Source of the DNA: Bosea sp. NBC_00550
Lineage (GTDB): Bacteria; Pseudomonadota; Alphaproteobacteria; Rhizobiales; Beijerinckiaceae
Length of the DNA: 64,000 nt
Assembly (NCBI RefSeq): GCF_026020075.1
Contig: NZ_CP102772.1
Location: 3,260,501 to 3,324,500, forward strand
Reading direction: 5' to 3'
The notes below the pieces were generated by a model. It ran no database searches. It saw only the letters and a list, made by a program, of their open reading frames with translations, and was not told where the DNA came from. Position 1 is the first letter of the stretch. Each line of letters opens with the position of its first letter. A program made the position numbers and the translations under genes. This document shows, piece after piece, positions 9,701-17,114 of the stretch.

Positions 9701-9902
9701 CGATGGGCGTCGCCACCGTCTCGGCGATGACGCGCGGGCTGGCGCCCGGATATTGCGCGCGCACGACCACGGTAGGCGGCACGACTTCCGGATATTCGGA
9801 GATCGGCAGAGCCCTGATCGAGAGCAGCCCGGCCAGGAAGATGAGCACGGAGAGCACCGCCGCGAAGATCGGCCGGTCGATGAAGAATTTCGAGAGATTC
9901 AT
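6723..9902 (-). CDS. RND-family multidrug efflux pump, inner-membrane transporter
   Basis: 1059 residues, the normal length for HAE1-family (AcrB/MexB-like) pumps, starting MNLSKFFIDRPIFAAVLSVLIFLAGLLSIRALPISEYPEV. The fourth membrane helix carries the paired aspartates of the proton relay (IGIVVDDAIVVVENVERN), and the partner region GLSAKNAILIVEFARELE is present. Twelve membrane helices and two large periplasmic loops are implied. It exports hydrophobic compounds using proton motive force together with the adaptor encoded just upstream; no outer-membrane channel gene is adjacent. The start is the standard MxxSxFFIxRPIF N-terminus and not an upstream in-frame codon inside the palindromic repeat. 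Confidence 0.95.
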   Translation of the reverse strand: MNLSKFFIDRPIFAAVLSVLIFLAGLLSIRALPISEYPEVVPPTVVVRAQYPGASPRVIAETVATPIEEQINGVEGMLYMSSQATTDGVMTLNVTFRLGTDPDKAQQLVQNRVSQAEPRLPEEVRRLGVTTVKSSPDLTMVVHITSPNGRYDMTYLRNYAVLNVKDRLARIDGVGQVQLFGSGDYSMRVWLDPQKVAEHGLSPGDVVREIRAQNVQAAAGVIGSSPNAPGLDLQLSVNAQGRLQNEEQFGDIIVKTGTDGAIVRLRDIARIELGAAEYALRSLLNGKSAVAVPVFQAPGSNAIAIADRVQEVMREIKQNMPEGVDYSIVYDTTQFVRASIKAVISTLLEAIALVVLVVIVFLQTWRASIIPLVAVPISVVGTFAVMYVMGFSINALSLFGLVLAIGIVVDDAIVVVENVERNIENGLSPREATYKAMREVSGPIIAIALVLVAVFVPLAFISGLTGQFYRQFALTIAISTVISAINSLTLSPALAALLLKGHHAPKDGLTVVMDKLFGWFFRAFNRFFNRSSEAYGGGVRRVISHRAIMLAVYVVLLGLTGVLFKAVPSGFVPGQDKQYLVGFAQLPDAATLDRTEDVIRRMDEIALKHPGVENAISFPGLSINGFTNSSNSGIVFVGLKPFDQRKDPSLNGNAIAMQLNKEFGGIKEAFIAMFPPPPVQGLGTIGGFKLQIEDRAGLGYPALDEATKAFMAKAAQAPEIAGMFSSFQVNVPQLYADIDRTKARQLGVPVTEVFDTLQTYLGSTYVNDFNRFGRTYTVRVQADAPFRAQPENIGQLKVRSNAGEMIPLSAVLNVRADSGPERAMRYNGFLSADINAGPAPGFSSGQAQEAVERIAAETLPKGFAFEWTELTYQEILAGNSAVIVFPVAILLVFLVLAAQYESMTLPIAILLIIPMGLLAALTGVWLSGGDNNVFTQIGLVVLVGLSAKNAILIVEFARELEFEGRTPVEAAIEASRLRLRPILMTSLAFIMGVVPLVTSTGAGAEMRQAMGIAVFAGMIGVTAFGIFLTPVFYVLMRKLAGNRPLARHDSDAPVLQAAE

Positions 9903-9944
9903 GGGACGCCCCCTTGGCGAGCGGCTTGTCGTTGGATGAAAAAC

Positions 9945-10054
9945 GCCGTCATGCTCGGGCTTGACCCGAGCATCTCCCACCGAATGAGGCTCCTTCAGCC
10001 TCATCCTGCCTGAGTTTCTCGGGTCTGCGCTCCGCTTCGCCCGAGAATGACGGC
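9945..10054. repeat. Intergenic palindromic repeat element, copy 2 (divergent)
   Basis: Bounded by GCCGTCAT on the left and ATGACGGC on the right, with inner arms GCTCGGGCTTGACCCGAGC and a separate small hairpin ATGAGGCT-CCTTC-AGCCTCAT. It resembles the elements at 5100 and 31211 in layout but not base for base. It lies between the efflux adaptor and pump genes of one operon, so it is transcribed and may affect the ratio of the two products. Confidence 0.6.
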
Positions 10055-10062
10055 TATGTGCC

Positions 10063-11262
10063 TCAGCGTTGGGCGAGTTCGGTCGCGGGCTTCCTCAACT
10101 CGCTCTTCTCGGCCATCGGCACGGGCTCCGGCGCAACCACCGCACCGGGCCGGACACGTTGCAGCCCGTTGACGACGATGCGTTCGCCGGGCTTCAGCCC
10201 GGCAGTGACGACCCGCAGCCCATCATGCGCAGCCCCCAGCGAGACTTCACGCCAGACCGCCTTGGCGTCATCGCCGACCACGAAGACGAACTTCTTGTTC
10301 TGGTCGGTGCCGACCGCCCGCTCGTTGATGACGAGCTGCGGCTCGGCCTTGGCCTGCCCGAGCTGCACGCGGACGAACTGGCCCGGCATCAGCCGGCCTT
10401 CCGGGTTGTCGAGCAGGGCGCGCACCCGCACCGTGCCGCTGGCGCCGTCGATGCCGTTGTCGACGAAGTGCAGCCGGCCGCTGACGCTCGTGTTGCCGCC
10501 AGCAGCCGTCGTCAGCTTCACCGGAATCTGCTCCAGCGCGCGCGAGCCGTTCGGCAGCGAGGCCAGCGCATCGAGCAGGCTGCGCTCGTCGGCATTGAAC
10601 GCGGCATAGATCGGATCGACCGAAAGCAGGCTCGTTAGCACCTGCCCGCCGGCCGCGATCAGATTGCCGATGGTGACGTCGAGCCGCCCTATACGACCCG
10701 CGATGGGCGCGCGGATCTGGGTGTAATCGAGATTGAGCTGCGCCGTGCGGCGGGCGGCTTCGGCCGCGCGCAGATTCGCTTGCGCCTCACGCAGGGCATT
10801 TACGCGAGTGTCGAGGTCGCGCTGCGAGAGGTTGCGGCTGGCGCTGAGCTGCTGGCCGCGCTCGTTCTCGCTCTCGGCCAGTGCGACGCGCGCCTGCGCG
10901 GCGAGCACCTGCGCCTGGACCCGCTCCAGCTCGGCGAGATAGGGCGCCTGATCGATACTGACGAGCAGATCGCCCTGCTTGACGAGATTGCCCTCGCGGA
11001 AATGCACGGCCTCGACGACGCCGGCGACGCGCGAGCGCAGCTCGACGCGCTCGATTGCCTCGAGCCGGCCGGAGAACTCCGCCCAGGGCACGATCTCGCG
11101 CGCCTCGACGGTGGCGACGGAAACGGGAATGGCGGGCGGCGCGGCTGGCGCCGTGTCGCCCTGCGCGCGGTTGCCGGAAAGGCCGATGGTGATGATGGCG
11201 GCCAGAGCGACCGAGGCGGTGAGCCCGGCCAGCAGGCGACGACGGTTCGTTCCCTGAATCAT
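10063..11262 (-). CDS. RND efflux periplasmic adaptor (membrane fusion protein)
   Basis: 399 residues starting MIQGTNRRRLLAGLTASVALAAIITIGLSG, an N-terminal membrane anchor. It has the AcrA/MexA pattern: half-lipoyl text VELRSRVAGVVEAVHFREGNLVKQGDLLVSID, an alpha-helical hairpin rich in A, E, Q and R, the second lipoyl half YTQIRAPIAGRIGRLDVTIGNLIAAGG, and a C-terminal beta-barrel and membrane-proximal part ending PGAVVAPEPVP. It bridges the inner-membrane pump and an outer-membrane channel. No lipobox cysteine is visible, so it is probably anchored by the N-terminal helix. Same operon as the pump. Confidence 0.93.
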   Translation of the reverse strand: MIQGTNRRRLLAGLTASVALAAIITIGLSGNRAQGDTAPAAPPAIPVSVATVEAREIVPWAEFSGRLEAIERVELRSRVAGVVEAVHFREGNLVKQGDLLVSIDQAPYLAELERVQAQVLAAQARVALAESENERGQQLSASRNLSQRDLDTRVNALREAQANLRAAEAARRTAQLNLDYTQIRAPIAGRIGRLDVTIGNLIAAGGQVLTSLLSVDPIYAAFNADERSLLDALASLPNGSRALEQIPVKLTTAAGGNTSVSGRLHFVDNGIDGASGTVRVRALLDNPEGRLMPGQFVRVQLGQAKAEPQLVINERAVGTDQNKKFVFVVGDDAKAVWREVSLGAAHDGLRVVTAGLKPGERIVVNGLQRVRPGAVVAPEPVPMAEKSELRKPATELAQR

Positions 11263-11315
11263 GGGTCAAAATCCTTATGGAATGATCGGAATGGAATTGG
11301 CGAAGCGGCCGAGCG

Positions 11316-12152
11316 CTAGGGCGGCGCCGTCAGGGCATAGAAGGCCGCGATGGCGCCGCGTGTGGCGCAGAGGCAGGAACCTTCCTTCGGCGCCTCGGCA
11401 TAGGCCTGCGGCCAATGCGTCGTCGCGTCGAGCTCGACATGGCGGACGGTCACGCCGGCCTTGTGCAGCCGAGTGGCATATTGTGCGGCCTCGTCGCGCA
11501 TCGGGTCGTCCTGTGCGCTGATCAGCAGCGCCGGCGGCAGCCCGGTGAGACGCGTCGCCTGAAGCGGCGCTGCATAGGGATGGGCCGCGCGCTCGGGCGT
11601 GCCGAGATAATCGGCCCAGCCATCTGCCCAGCGGCAACCCACCGGACCGGCCTGCACCTCGCGCAGCGAAGCGGTCGCGAGGCAGGCATCGAGCATCGGC
11701 GAAAGCAGGATCTGCCCGGCCAGCGCCGGCCCGCCACGGTCGCGGGCCATCATCGCCAGCGCCGCCGCCAGATTGCCGCCGGCCTCCTCGCCCGCGACAT
11801 AGACCGGAGCCTTGCGAGCCGTCCATCGCGCGCGCCCTCTGGCGAGAGCCTCGAGCGCGACATAGATGCCTTCCAGCGTATCGGGGAAACGCAGCCCCGG
11901 GGCGAGCGGATAGGAGAGCGAGAACACCACCGCGCCAGCCTCGGTCAAAGCGGTAGCGACTGCCTGTCCCTCGGCGAGAGAGCCACTGTTGAAGTGGCCG
12001 CCATGCAGATGCAGCACGAGGCCGGCATCTTCAGGCACGTCCGCGGGCACATAGAGACGGCCCGCGACGCTCTCGCCACGCACGCTCAGGCTCTCGTCCC
12101 GCCAGAAGACGGAGAGAACCGGCTGCAGCCTCTGTGTTGCGATAGCGGGCAT
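11316..12152 (-). CDS. Alpha/beta-hydrolase (HSL/acetyl-esterase-like) lacking the nucleophile serine
   Basis: 278 residues of the hormone-sensitive-lipase subgroup: oxyanion motif HLHGGHF (about residues 48-54), FSLSYPLAPGLRFP, the acid region SAQDDPMRDE (Asp216) and a histidine near 246. The nucleophile elbow, normally GDSAGG, reads GEEAGGN at 121-127, so the catalytic serine is replaced by glutamate (codon GAG, read directly). HGGG is also changed to HGGH. It may be a non-catalytic or altered-chemistry member, for example a ligand-binding protein. It is the first gene upstream of the efflux adaptor and pump and diverges from a LysR regulator, which suggests all are controlled together. Confidence 0.8.
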   Translation of the reverse strand: MPAIATQRLQPVLSVFWRDESLSVRGESVAGRLYVPADVPEDAGLVLHLHGGHFNSGSLAEGQAVATALTEAGAVVFSLSYPLAPGLRFPDTLEGIYVALEALARGRARWTARKAPVYVAGEEAGGNLAAALAMMARDRGGPALAGQILLSPMLDACLATASLREVQAGPVGCRWADGWADYLGTPERAAHPYAAPLQATRLTGLPPALLISAQDDPMRDEAAQYATRLHKAGVTVRHVELDATTHWPQAYAEAPKEGSCLCATRGAIAAFYALTAPP

Positions 12153-12228
12153 GGCTCACCTTCGCTGTTGCGTTGCAGCATGAGGTAGTGGGTGGCCTGA
12201 TCGAAATAAATAGGCTAATCACTCATTC

Positions 12229-12250
12229 ATTGTTTACACAGAGAAACAAT
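12229..12250. promoter_or_regulatory. Inverted repeat in the LysR/hydrolase divergent promoter
   Basis: Perfect 7-bp arms ATTGTTT and AAACAAT separated by 8 bp (ACACAGAG), contained in the 108-bp gap between the divergent hydrolase-efflux operon and the LysR gene. It contains a T-N11-A arrangement, the loose LysR box, and lies 10 bp before the LysR start codon. This position fits autoregulation of the LysR gene and control of the efflux operon by the same site. Function inferred from position and symmetry only. Confidence 0.5.
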
Positions 12251-12260
12251 CAGAGGGCAC

Positions 12261-13214
12261 ATGGACCAGCTCGGAGCCATGCGGGCGTTTGTCAGGGTCG
12301 TCGAAACCGGGACGTTCACGCGTGCGGCGGATCTCCTCGACATGCCGAAGCCGACAGTCACGAAGCTGATCCAGCAGCTCGAAGCGCATTTGCGAGCCAA
12401 GCTGCTGAACCGCACGACGCGGCGTGTGACGGTGACCATGGATGGGGCCGCCTATTACGAACGAGCGCTACGCCTGCTCTCCGAACTCGATGAGCTCGAC
12501 GCCAGCCTGACGGTCGCACAGGCGCGCCCGAGCGGACGGCTGAGGGTCGATTGCAGCTCGGCGCTGGCGATCTCGGTGATCATCCCGGCGCTTCACGAGT
12601 TCCAGGCCCGCTATCCCGACATCCAGCTCGACCTCGGCCTCAGCGACCGTCCGGCCGACCTCATCGGCGAGAACCTGGACTGCGCGGTGCGCGCCGGCGA
12701 GATCGCCGACCAGAGCCTGATCGCCCGGCGGATTGGCGAGATGCAGCTCATCACCTGTGCTTCGCCCGATTATCTCGCCCGCTTCGGCACGCCACGCCAT
12801 CCGCGCGACATCGAAAGCGGGCATCAGATCGTCGCCTACCGCCCGGCTCTGGGCGGACGCGTCTTGCCGATGATCTACCAGAATCGCACGGAAACGATCG
12901 AGATCGCCGGCCGCTACACCATCTCGCTCAATGACGGCACCGGGTATCTTGCCGCCGGGCTTGCGGGCCACGGCATCATGCAGCTGCCGACCTTCATGGC
13001 TCGCGAGCCGATCGCGGATGGGCGGCTGGTGCCGCTGCTGCTGGACTGGTGCGCGGCTCCAAAGCCGCTGCACATCGTCTATCCCCCGAACCGGCATTTG
13101 AGCAACAAGCTGCGTGTCTTCGTCGATTGGCTGGCGGAGCTGTTCGCCAGGGACAATCTGGTTCAGCGGCCCGGTGTCCCACCGCCAGCGCAGTACGTGG
13201 AGACCGCCGCCTGA
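12261..13214 (+). CDS. LysR-family transcriptional regulator
   Basis: 317 residues. N-terminal winged helix-turn-helix MDQLGAMRAFVRVVETGTFTRAADLLDMPKPTVTKLIQQLEAHL (residues 1-44), followed by the standard LysR linker and effector domain (RLRVDCSSALAISVIIPALHEFQARYPDIQLDLGLSDRP). The start has AGAGGG five bases upstream. It diverges from the hydrolase-adaptor-pump operon, the usual position for its regulator. The inducing ligand is unknown. Confidence 0.93.
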   Translation: MDQLGAMRAFVRVVETGTFTRAADLLDMPKPTVTKLIQQLEAHLRAKLLNRTTRRVTVTMDGAAYYERALRLLSELDELDASLTVAQARPSGRLRVDCSSALAISVIIPALHEFQARYPDIQLDLGLSDRPADLIGENLDCAVRAGEIADQSLIARRIGEMQLITCASPDYLARFGTPRHPRDIESGHQIVAYRPALGGRVLPMIYQNRTETIEIAGRYTISLNDGTGYLAAGLAGHGIMQLPTFMAREPIADGRLVPLLLDWCAAPKPLHIVYPPNRHLSNKLRVFVDWLAELFARDNLVQRPGVPPPAQYVETAA

Positions 13215-13267
13215 ACTCGGTGGATTACCGAGCCGGCAGCTTGGGGGCCTGAAGATTCACCGCCGTT

Positions 13268-13426
13268 CTAGCCCATCATCCGCGCAACGATAGCGCGCAG
13301 CTCTGCCCGGGATAAGCTGGAAGATTGGGGTTTCCAGTTCGGAGAAGACTTAGGCGGCAATACATTTTGCGGAACTGCAGCAGGCTGCTGCTTTTTGATC
13401 TGTTTAAGTCGTGTGATGTTTTTCAT
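13268..13426 (-). CDS. Small basic hypothetical protein
   Basis: 52 residues starting MKNITRLKQIKKQQ and ending SSSLSRAELRAIVARMMG. The composition is basic at the N-terminus with an amphipathic C-terminal helix, and the frame is interrupted by no stop. Support is weak: the upstream GGA is only a partial ribosome site and I recognise no family. A longer frame reaching 13552 exists, but its extra part looks non-coding. It is convergent with the LysR gene. Confidence 0.3.
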   Translation of the reverse strand: MKNITRLKQIKKQQPAAVPQNVLPPKSSPNWKPQSSSLSRAELRAIVARMMG

Positions 13427-13641
13427 ATCAATCCGATGGCGCACGGCTTTGCCGTCGCGCCTTGTAAAATCGCCGCACCGAAAGCTCCCAAGGAGCTGCG
13501 CACAGCGATCGATTTTTCGAGGGAGTGAGGCCGGCGCCTCGCTTGGAGGCAATGCCAGCTGATTGCTCTGTCGACCGCTATGGATAGCGAGTCATTGTGG
13601 CTAATCAACGTTGGCGTCGGCCAAACCGGTTGGTCAGGAAT

Positions 13642-13821
13642 CTACTGTCTTGGATCGACGGCAACGCCATGCCGAGCGGCACGGCGCGGGCGCCTGTCAA
13701 TGGCCTGCGTTGCTTCTTCGAGCATCTTGAACGGGCCGCCGTGTATGGTGGCCCATCGTTCCAGCAGGACGGTCACGCGCAACACTGGGATGGGCCTGAT
13801 CGTAAGGCGATCGATAACCAT
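13642..13821 (-). CDS. Small hypothetical protein (59 residues)
   Basis: Reads MVIDRLTIRPIPVLRVTVLLERWATIHGG and continues to a TAG at 13642-13644. The amino acid text looks protein-like (balanced hydrophobics, an RVTVLLERW strand-helix pattern). It begins 15 bp after the stop of the next minus-strand gene, so it could be the last gene of the cspA/rpsU-side series. The ribosome site GGGGG touches the ATG, which is suboptimal. No family recognised. Confidence 0.35.
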   Translation of the reverse strand: MVIDRLTIRPIPVLRVTVLLERWATIHGGPFKMLEEATQAIDRRPRRAARHGVAVDPRQ

Positions 13822-13836
13822 CCCCCGATTGTCGAA

Positions 13837-14106
13837 TTATCGGGCGATGCGACTCCGCCGGACAGTGCTTTTTGCGGCAGGCGCGCGCGGTGCACTGGCT
13901 GCAACCGCAGCAGCGGCTTCGGCCTCGGCCGCCTCTTTTGCCAGCCGGAGCGCGCGCAACTTGGCGGTCCGATCCCGAACCGCAGCCTGTTCGATCCGCA
14001 GAGCTTCGAGCGCGCTGTCCGCCTCGACACGACGTTGCGCCGCAAGCGTTGCCCTGCTCTGCGCTCGCAACTGAGCTTCGTCTGACGAAATCCGCTTGGT
14101 CGACAT
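13837..14106 (-). CDS. Small charged coiled-coil protein
   Basis: 89 residues starting MSTKRISSDEAQLRAQSRATLAAQRRVEAD. It is almost entirely A, R, E and L, with a helical middle (ALRIEQAAVRDRTAKLRALRLAKEAAEAEAAAAV) and a basic C-terminus ending VRRSRIAR. This looks like a cytoplasmic coiled-coil or nucleic-acid-binding helix. It follows the DUF6481 gene closely on the same strand, in the cold-shock/S21 neighbourhood common in this order. Function unknown. The opposite strand is also open for long stretches because of base composition, but gives no sensible protein. Confidence 0.6.
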   Translation of the reverse strand: MSTKRISSDEAQLRAQSRATLAAQRRVEADSALEALRIEQAAVRDRTAKLRALRLAKEAAEAEAAAAVAASAPRAPAAKSTVRRSRIAR

Positions 14107-14140
14107 CGCAGAACTCCTTGGCGCTCTTAAACGCCAGCTG

Positions 14141-14512
14141 TCAGCGGCGCTTTCCGGCAGCACGCGTTTGCATGTACTGGACCGCTTCGAGAAGCACTTT
14201 GCGCGGACGATCAGCTTCGATTCTGGCTCGTTCGGCCGCGCGGGCTACTTCGCGAGCCCGTTCTTCCTGGCGTTCTTCTTCGGCGATACGCTCACGTTCG
14301 GCCGCTGCGAGACGTTCCTCTTCAGCGCGGATCCGGGCCTTCTCGCTCTCCCGTTCGGCTCGCGCCCCGGCCAAAGCTTCCCGCTCGGCGCGGCGTTGAA
14401 CCATGATCGGATCATCCGCCTTCGGGCGAGCCTGGAAGCGTTCGAGAAGCGCTTTCTTTGCGCTGGCCGAATGAGCCCGACGATCCGTGAAATTCTGCGG
14501 GTTGAAGCTCAA
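14141..14512 (-). CDS. DUF6481-type coiled-coil protein
   Basis: 123 residues if it starts at the TTG whose complement is 14510-14512 (LSFNPQNFTDRR), which has AGGA seven bases upstream. The N-terminal text FTDRRAHSASAKKALLERFQARPKADDP matches the small DUF6481 family found next to rpsU in Methylobacterium- and Bosea-like genomes. After it comes a long continuous helix of A, E and R (RERIAEEERQEERAREVARAAERARIEADR) and a basic end. Function is not known. An ATG 21 codons further upstream lacks a ribosome site. Confidence 0.7.
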   Translation of the reverse strand: MSFNPQNFTDRRAHSASAKKALLERFQARPKADDPIMVQRRAEREALAGARAERESEKARIRAEEERLAAAERERIAEEERQEERAREVARAAERARIEADRPRKVLLEAVQYMQTRAAGKRR

Positions 14513-14528
14513 GCCTGTTTCCTCGCTA

Positions 14529-14792
14529 TCACGCCAACGCGGCGGGACGCGGCGGGCGAGCGGGACGCTCTGCACGCTTGGGAGTGGGGATCAATCCCTC
14601 GCGCTGGGCCTGCTTGCGCGCTGCCTTGCGGGCGCGGCGGACGGCTTCAGCTTTTTCACGGGTGCGGCGTTCAGACGGCTTCTCGTAGGAACGACGAGCC
14701 TTCATTTCGCGAAACACGCCCTCGCGCTGCATCTTCTTTTTGAGGACGCGGAGCGCCTGCTCGACATTGTTGTCGCGAACGAGAACCTGCAT
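14529..14792 (-). CDS. rpsU: 30S ribosomal protein S21
   Basis: 87 residues starting [31 protein letters not shown], the S21 core, followed by [28 protein letters not shown] and a lysine/arginine- and proline-rich tail typical of alphaproteobacterial S21. S21 joins the small subunit late and helps initiation on mRNA. The ribosome site AAGGA lies 8 bases before the ATG. It is downstream of cspA on the same strand; a terminator-like hairpin stands between them. Confidence 0.96.
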   Translation of the reverse strand: MQVLVRDNNVEQALRVLKKKMQREGVFREMKARRSYEKPSERRTREKAEAVRRARKAARKQAQREGLIPTPKRAERPARPPRPAALA

Positions 14793-14807
14793 TCGGATAT
14801 CCTTCTG

Positions 14808-14838
14808 GTAAAAGAAAAGGGCCGGGCTATCCCGACCC
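14808..14838 (-). terminator. Terminator-like hairpin between cspA and rpsU
   Basis: On the minus strand GGGTCGGG, loop ATAG and CCCGGCCC pair over 8 bp (one G-T pair) and are followed at once by TTTTCTTTTA. This is a classical intrinsic terminator for cspA. It ends only about 16 bp before the rpsU start codon, so it also lies in the rpsU leader and could act as a read-through control. Confidence 0.75.
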
Positions 14839-14928
14839 TCCGTGACCATCCGTCGCTTTATCGAATTAGGCGCCGGTACATCCGCGGTCGCCACACATCT
14901 CGATTATCGCGCCGGACGGCGTCTCGAC

Positions 14929-15138
14929 TCACTCGGCCTGCAGATTATCCGCAGAAACCTTGCCGGAGCGCTTGTCCTGCACCAGCTCGTAGGAGACCTT
15001 CTGGCCTTCCTTGAGCGTACGCAGACCAGCGCGCTCGACAGCGCTGATATGGACGAAAGCGTCCTGGCCGCCGTCTTCGGGCTGGATGAAACCGAAGCCC
15101 TTGTCGTTATTGAACCACTTAACCGTGCCGCGGGCCAT
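14929..15138 (-). CDS. cspA: Cold-shock protein (CspA family)
   Basis: 69 residues: [38 protein letters not shown] and so on, with the RNA-binding motifs KGFGFI and VFVHI in the form DAFVHIS. Single-stranded RNA chaperone with an OB fold. AGGAGG lies 5 bases before the ATG. A paralogue with nearly the same sequence is at 50869-51078. Start set at MARGTV; the upstream extension lacks support. Confidence 0.96.
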   Translation of the reverse strand: MARGTVKWFNNDKGFGFIQPEDGGQDAFVHISAVERAGLRTLKEGQKVSYELVQDKRSGKVSADNLQAE

Positions 15139-15500
15139 GCTGACCTCCTGTAAAAAGCGACCGTGCATACGCAGCGGACGCCACGCATGTTTCGATTTGA
15201 GCAGGAAGTTCGTCAGCGGTGCGCAATAGAGCGCGGGGCCAATTCGTTCGGCCTAGATCGATTGCCGCAACATGAGCCCAACACGTGACTTTGTCAAACC
15301 TGACTGTTCTCGTGACAATTCCGGACGGGTTCCTCGCGGAGCTTATCGCTCGGAAAGAAACACTGGATTGCTGCTGTTTAGCAGCATTACGCGCGAGAGC
15401 GAAGCGGATGACGCCGGCCCGCTACGCTGCAGCAAGGCGCCTCAAAGCCATCTGGAGCGCCCGATCTGTGAGTCGGGCCCACGCCGTCGGCGAAAGCCCT
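15139..15500. other. Intergenic region upstream of cspA
   Basis: About 360 bp between the cspA start and the end of the aldehyde dehydrogenase gene. No gene is supported: the one plus-strand frame here runs into the dehydrogenase gene and has no family text. It presumably contains the cspA promoter and leader; cold-shock genes often have long structured leaders. I could not identify a conserved cold box. Confidence 0.4.
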
Positions 15501-16979
15501 CTAGGCATCGATGCCGCCCAGGCAGAGATACTTGATTTCGAGATAGTCCTCGATTCCGTATTTTGATCCTTCGCGGCCGAGTCCGGAAGACTTGACCCCG
15601 CCGAATGGCGCGACGGCTGTCGAGATCAGCCCCTCGTTGATACCGACCATTCCGTATTCGAGGGCTTCCGCCACGCGCAGGATCCGGCCGATATCGCGAC
15701 TATAGAAATAGGACGCCAGGCCGAACTCGGTATCGTTGGCCATCTCGATCGCCTCCGCCTCCGTCTTGAAGCGGAACAGCGGCGCCACCGGTCCGAAAGT
15801 CTCCTCGCGGAATATCCTGGCTTCCCGCGGGACGTCGACCAGGATCGTCGGCGTGAAGAAGCTGCCGCCAAGCGCATGGCGCTTCCCGCCCGTGATGACT
15901 GACGCGCCGCGGCCGAGCGCATCGGCGACGTGATCTTCAGCTTTACGGACGGCGGCCTCGTCGATCAGCGGGCCGACGGCCACGCCGTCACCGAAGCCAT
16001 CGCCGACCTTCATCGCCTCGACCGCCTTTTTCAGCCTGGCGGCAAAGGCGTCATAGATTCCGTCCTGTACCAGCAACCGGTTGGCACAGACGCAAGTCTG
16101 GCCGGCATTGCGGTATTTCGAAATCAACGCGCCTTCGACCGCCGCGTCGAGGTCGGCGTCGTCGAAGACGATGAAGGGCGCATTGCCGCCCAGTTCCAAG
16201 CTGGTCTTCTTGATCGTCGGGGCGCACTGCGCCAGCAGGGCCGCTCCAACCTCGGTGCTCCCCGTGAAGGAAAACTTGCGCACATCGCGATTCGAGGTCA
16301 TCTCGCCGCCGATTTCGCTGCCCGGCCCTGTGATGACGTTACAAACGCCCGCCGGAAAGCCCGCTCGCTCCGCCAGGACAGCGATCGCAATCGCCGAGAA
16401 CGGCGTCTGGCTCGCCGGGCGCAGCACGCCTGCGCAGCCCGCAGCCCAGCCGGGGCCGGCCTTGCGCGTGATCATCGCAGCCGGAAAGTTCCAGGGTGTG
16501 ATCGCCGCGAAGACGCCGATCGGCTCCTTCTGCACGATGATGCGGCGGCCGGGGAGATGCTGGGGAATGGTATCCCCGTAGATGCGCTTTCCCTCTTCCG
16601 CGAACCATTCGATGAAGCTGGCGGCATAAGCGATTTCATTGCGGCTCTCGGCCAGGGGCTTCCCTTGCTCCGCCGTCATGATCCGGGCGAGGTCTTCCTG
16701 ATTCTCCATCATCAGCGCGAAGAGGCGCCGCAGTTTCACTGCGCGCTCCTGCGCCGTCAGCGCGCGCCAGGCCGGCTGGGCGCGCTTGGCCGCCGCGATC
16801 GCGCGGGCCGTCTCCTTCGCGCCGAGCGAGGGCACCCGGCCTATTGCAGCTCCAGTGGCCGGATTGGTGACCGAGATGCTCCGCCCCGTATCGGCCTCCA
16901 GCCACGCGCCGTCGATATAGTTCGCCTCGCGGAACAGAGAGCGATCCTTGAGCGTCGCCAGAAATGTTTCGTCGGCCAT
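15501..16979 (-). CDS. NAD(P)-dependent aldehyde dehydrogenase, succinate-semialdehyde type (GabD-like)
   Basis: 492 residues starting MADETFLATLKDRSLFREANYIDGAW. Catalytic Cys296 is in YRNAGQTCVCANR and the general base Glu262 in SLELGGNAPFIVF; the NAD-binding segment FSFTGSTEVG and the C-terminal GGVKSSGLGREGSKYGIEDYLEIKY match GabD-type enzymes. One oddity: the cofactor-contact motif, usually VLKPAS, reads VLRPAS, so lysine is arginine. It diverges from the GldA-like gene across a GntR-type operator, so its substrate is probably an aldehyde made in this cluster and need not be succinate semialdehyde. Confidence 0.9.
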   Translation of the reverse strand: MADETFLATLKDRSLFREANYIDGAWLEADTGRSISVTNPATGAAIGRVPSLGAKETARAIAAAKRAQPAWRALTAQERAVKLRRLFALMMENQEDLARIMTAEQGKPLAESRNEIAYAASFIEWFAEEGKRIYGDTIPQHLPGRRIIVQKEPIGVFAAITPWNFPAAMITRKAGPGWAAGCAGVLRPASQTPFSAIAIAVLAERAGFPAGVCNVITGPGSEIGGEMTSNRDVRKFSFTGSTEVGAALLAQCAPTIKKTSLELGGNAPFIVFDDADLDAAVEGALISKYRNAGQTCVCANRLLVQDGIYDAFAARLKKAVEAMKVGDGFGDGVAVGPLIDEAAVRKAEDHVADALGRGASVITGGKRHALGGSFFTPTILVDVPREARIFREETFGPVAPLFRFKTEAEAIEMANDTEFGLASYFYSRDIGRILRVAEALEYGMVGINEGLISTAVAPFGGVKSSGLGREGSKYGIEDYLEIKYLCLGGIDA

Positions 16980-17077
16980 ATGCGTGCTCCTCACTTGCCG
17001 TGTCCTCGCCGAGGCAGGCTTCCGCCTGCCGCGATGCCGATGCGCCTCCCGAGCATCTAGTCCGTCGGGCGTCCATA

Positions 17078-17091
17078 ATGATATATGATAT
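17078..17091. promoter_or_regulatory. Putative GntR operator A (ATGATATATGATAT)
   Basis: An AT-rich motif in the divergent gap between the aldehyde dehydrogenase and GldA-like genes, 24 bp before the GldA-like start. The same ATATGATATAT core occurs at four other promoters of the cluster (20158, 21923, 22992, 23068), including that of the GntR regulator. Such repetition in GC-rich DNA is unlikely to be chance. Confidence 0.6.
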
Positions 17092-17114
17092 TTATTGAAA
17101 CGAGGAGATAGCCT

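Noticed and set aside
8076..10013. A 645-codon open frame antisense to the RND pump
   Set aside because: Same kind of antisense composition artefact; the pump gene on the other strand is complete and conserved.
12229..12250. The ATTGTTT/AAACAAT repeat as a member of the nicotinate operator family
   Set aside because: The outer arms look like the site at 36584, but the spacer is 8 instead of 6 bases between the same arms and the inner TTYG/CRAA part is absent. More likely a LysR site.
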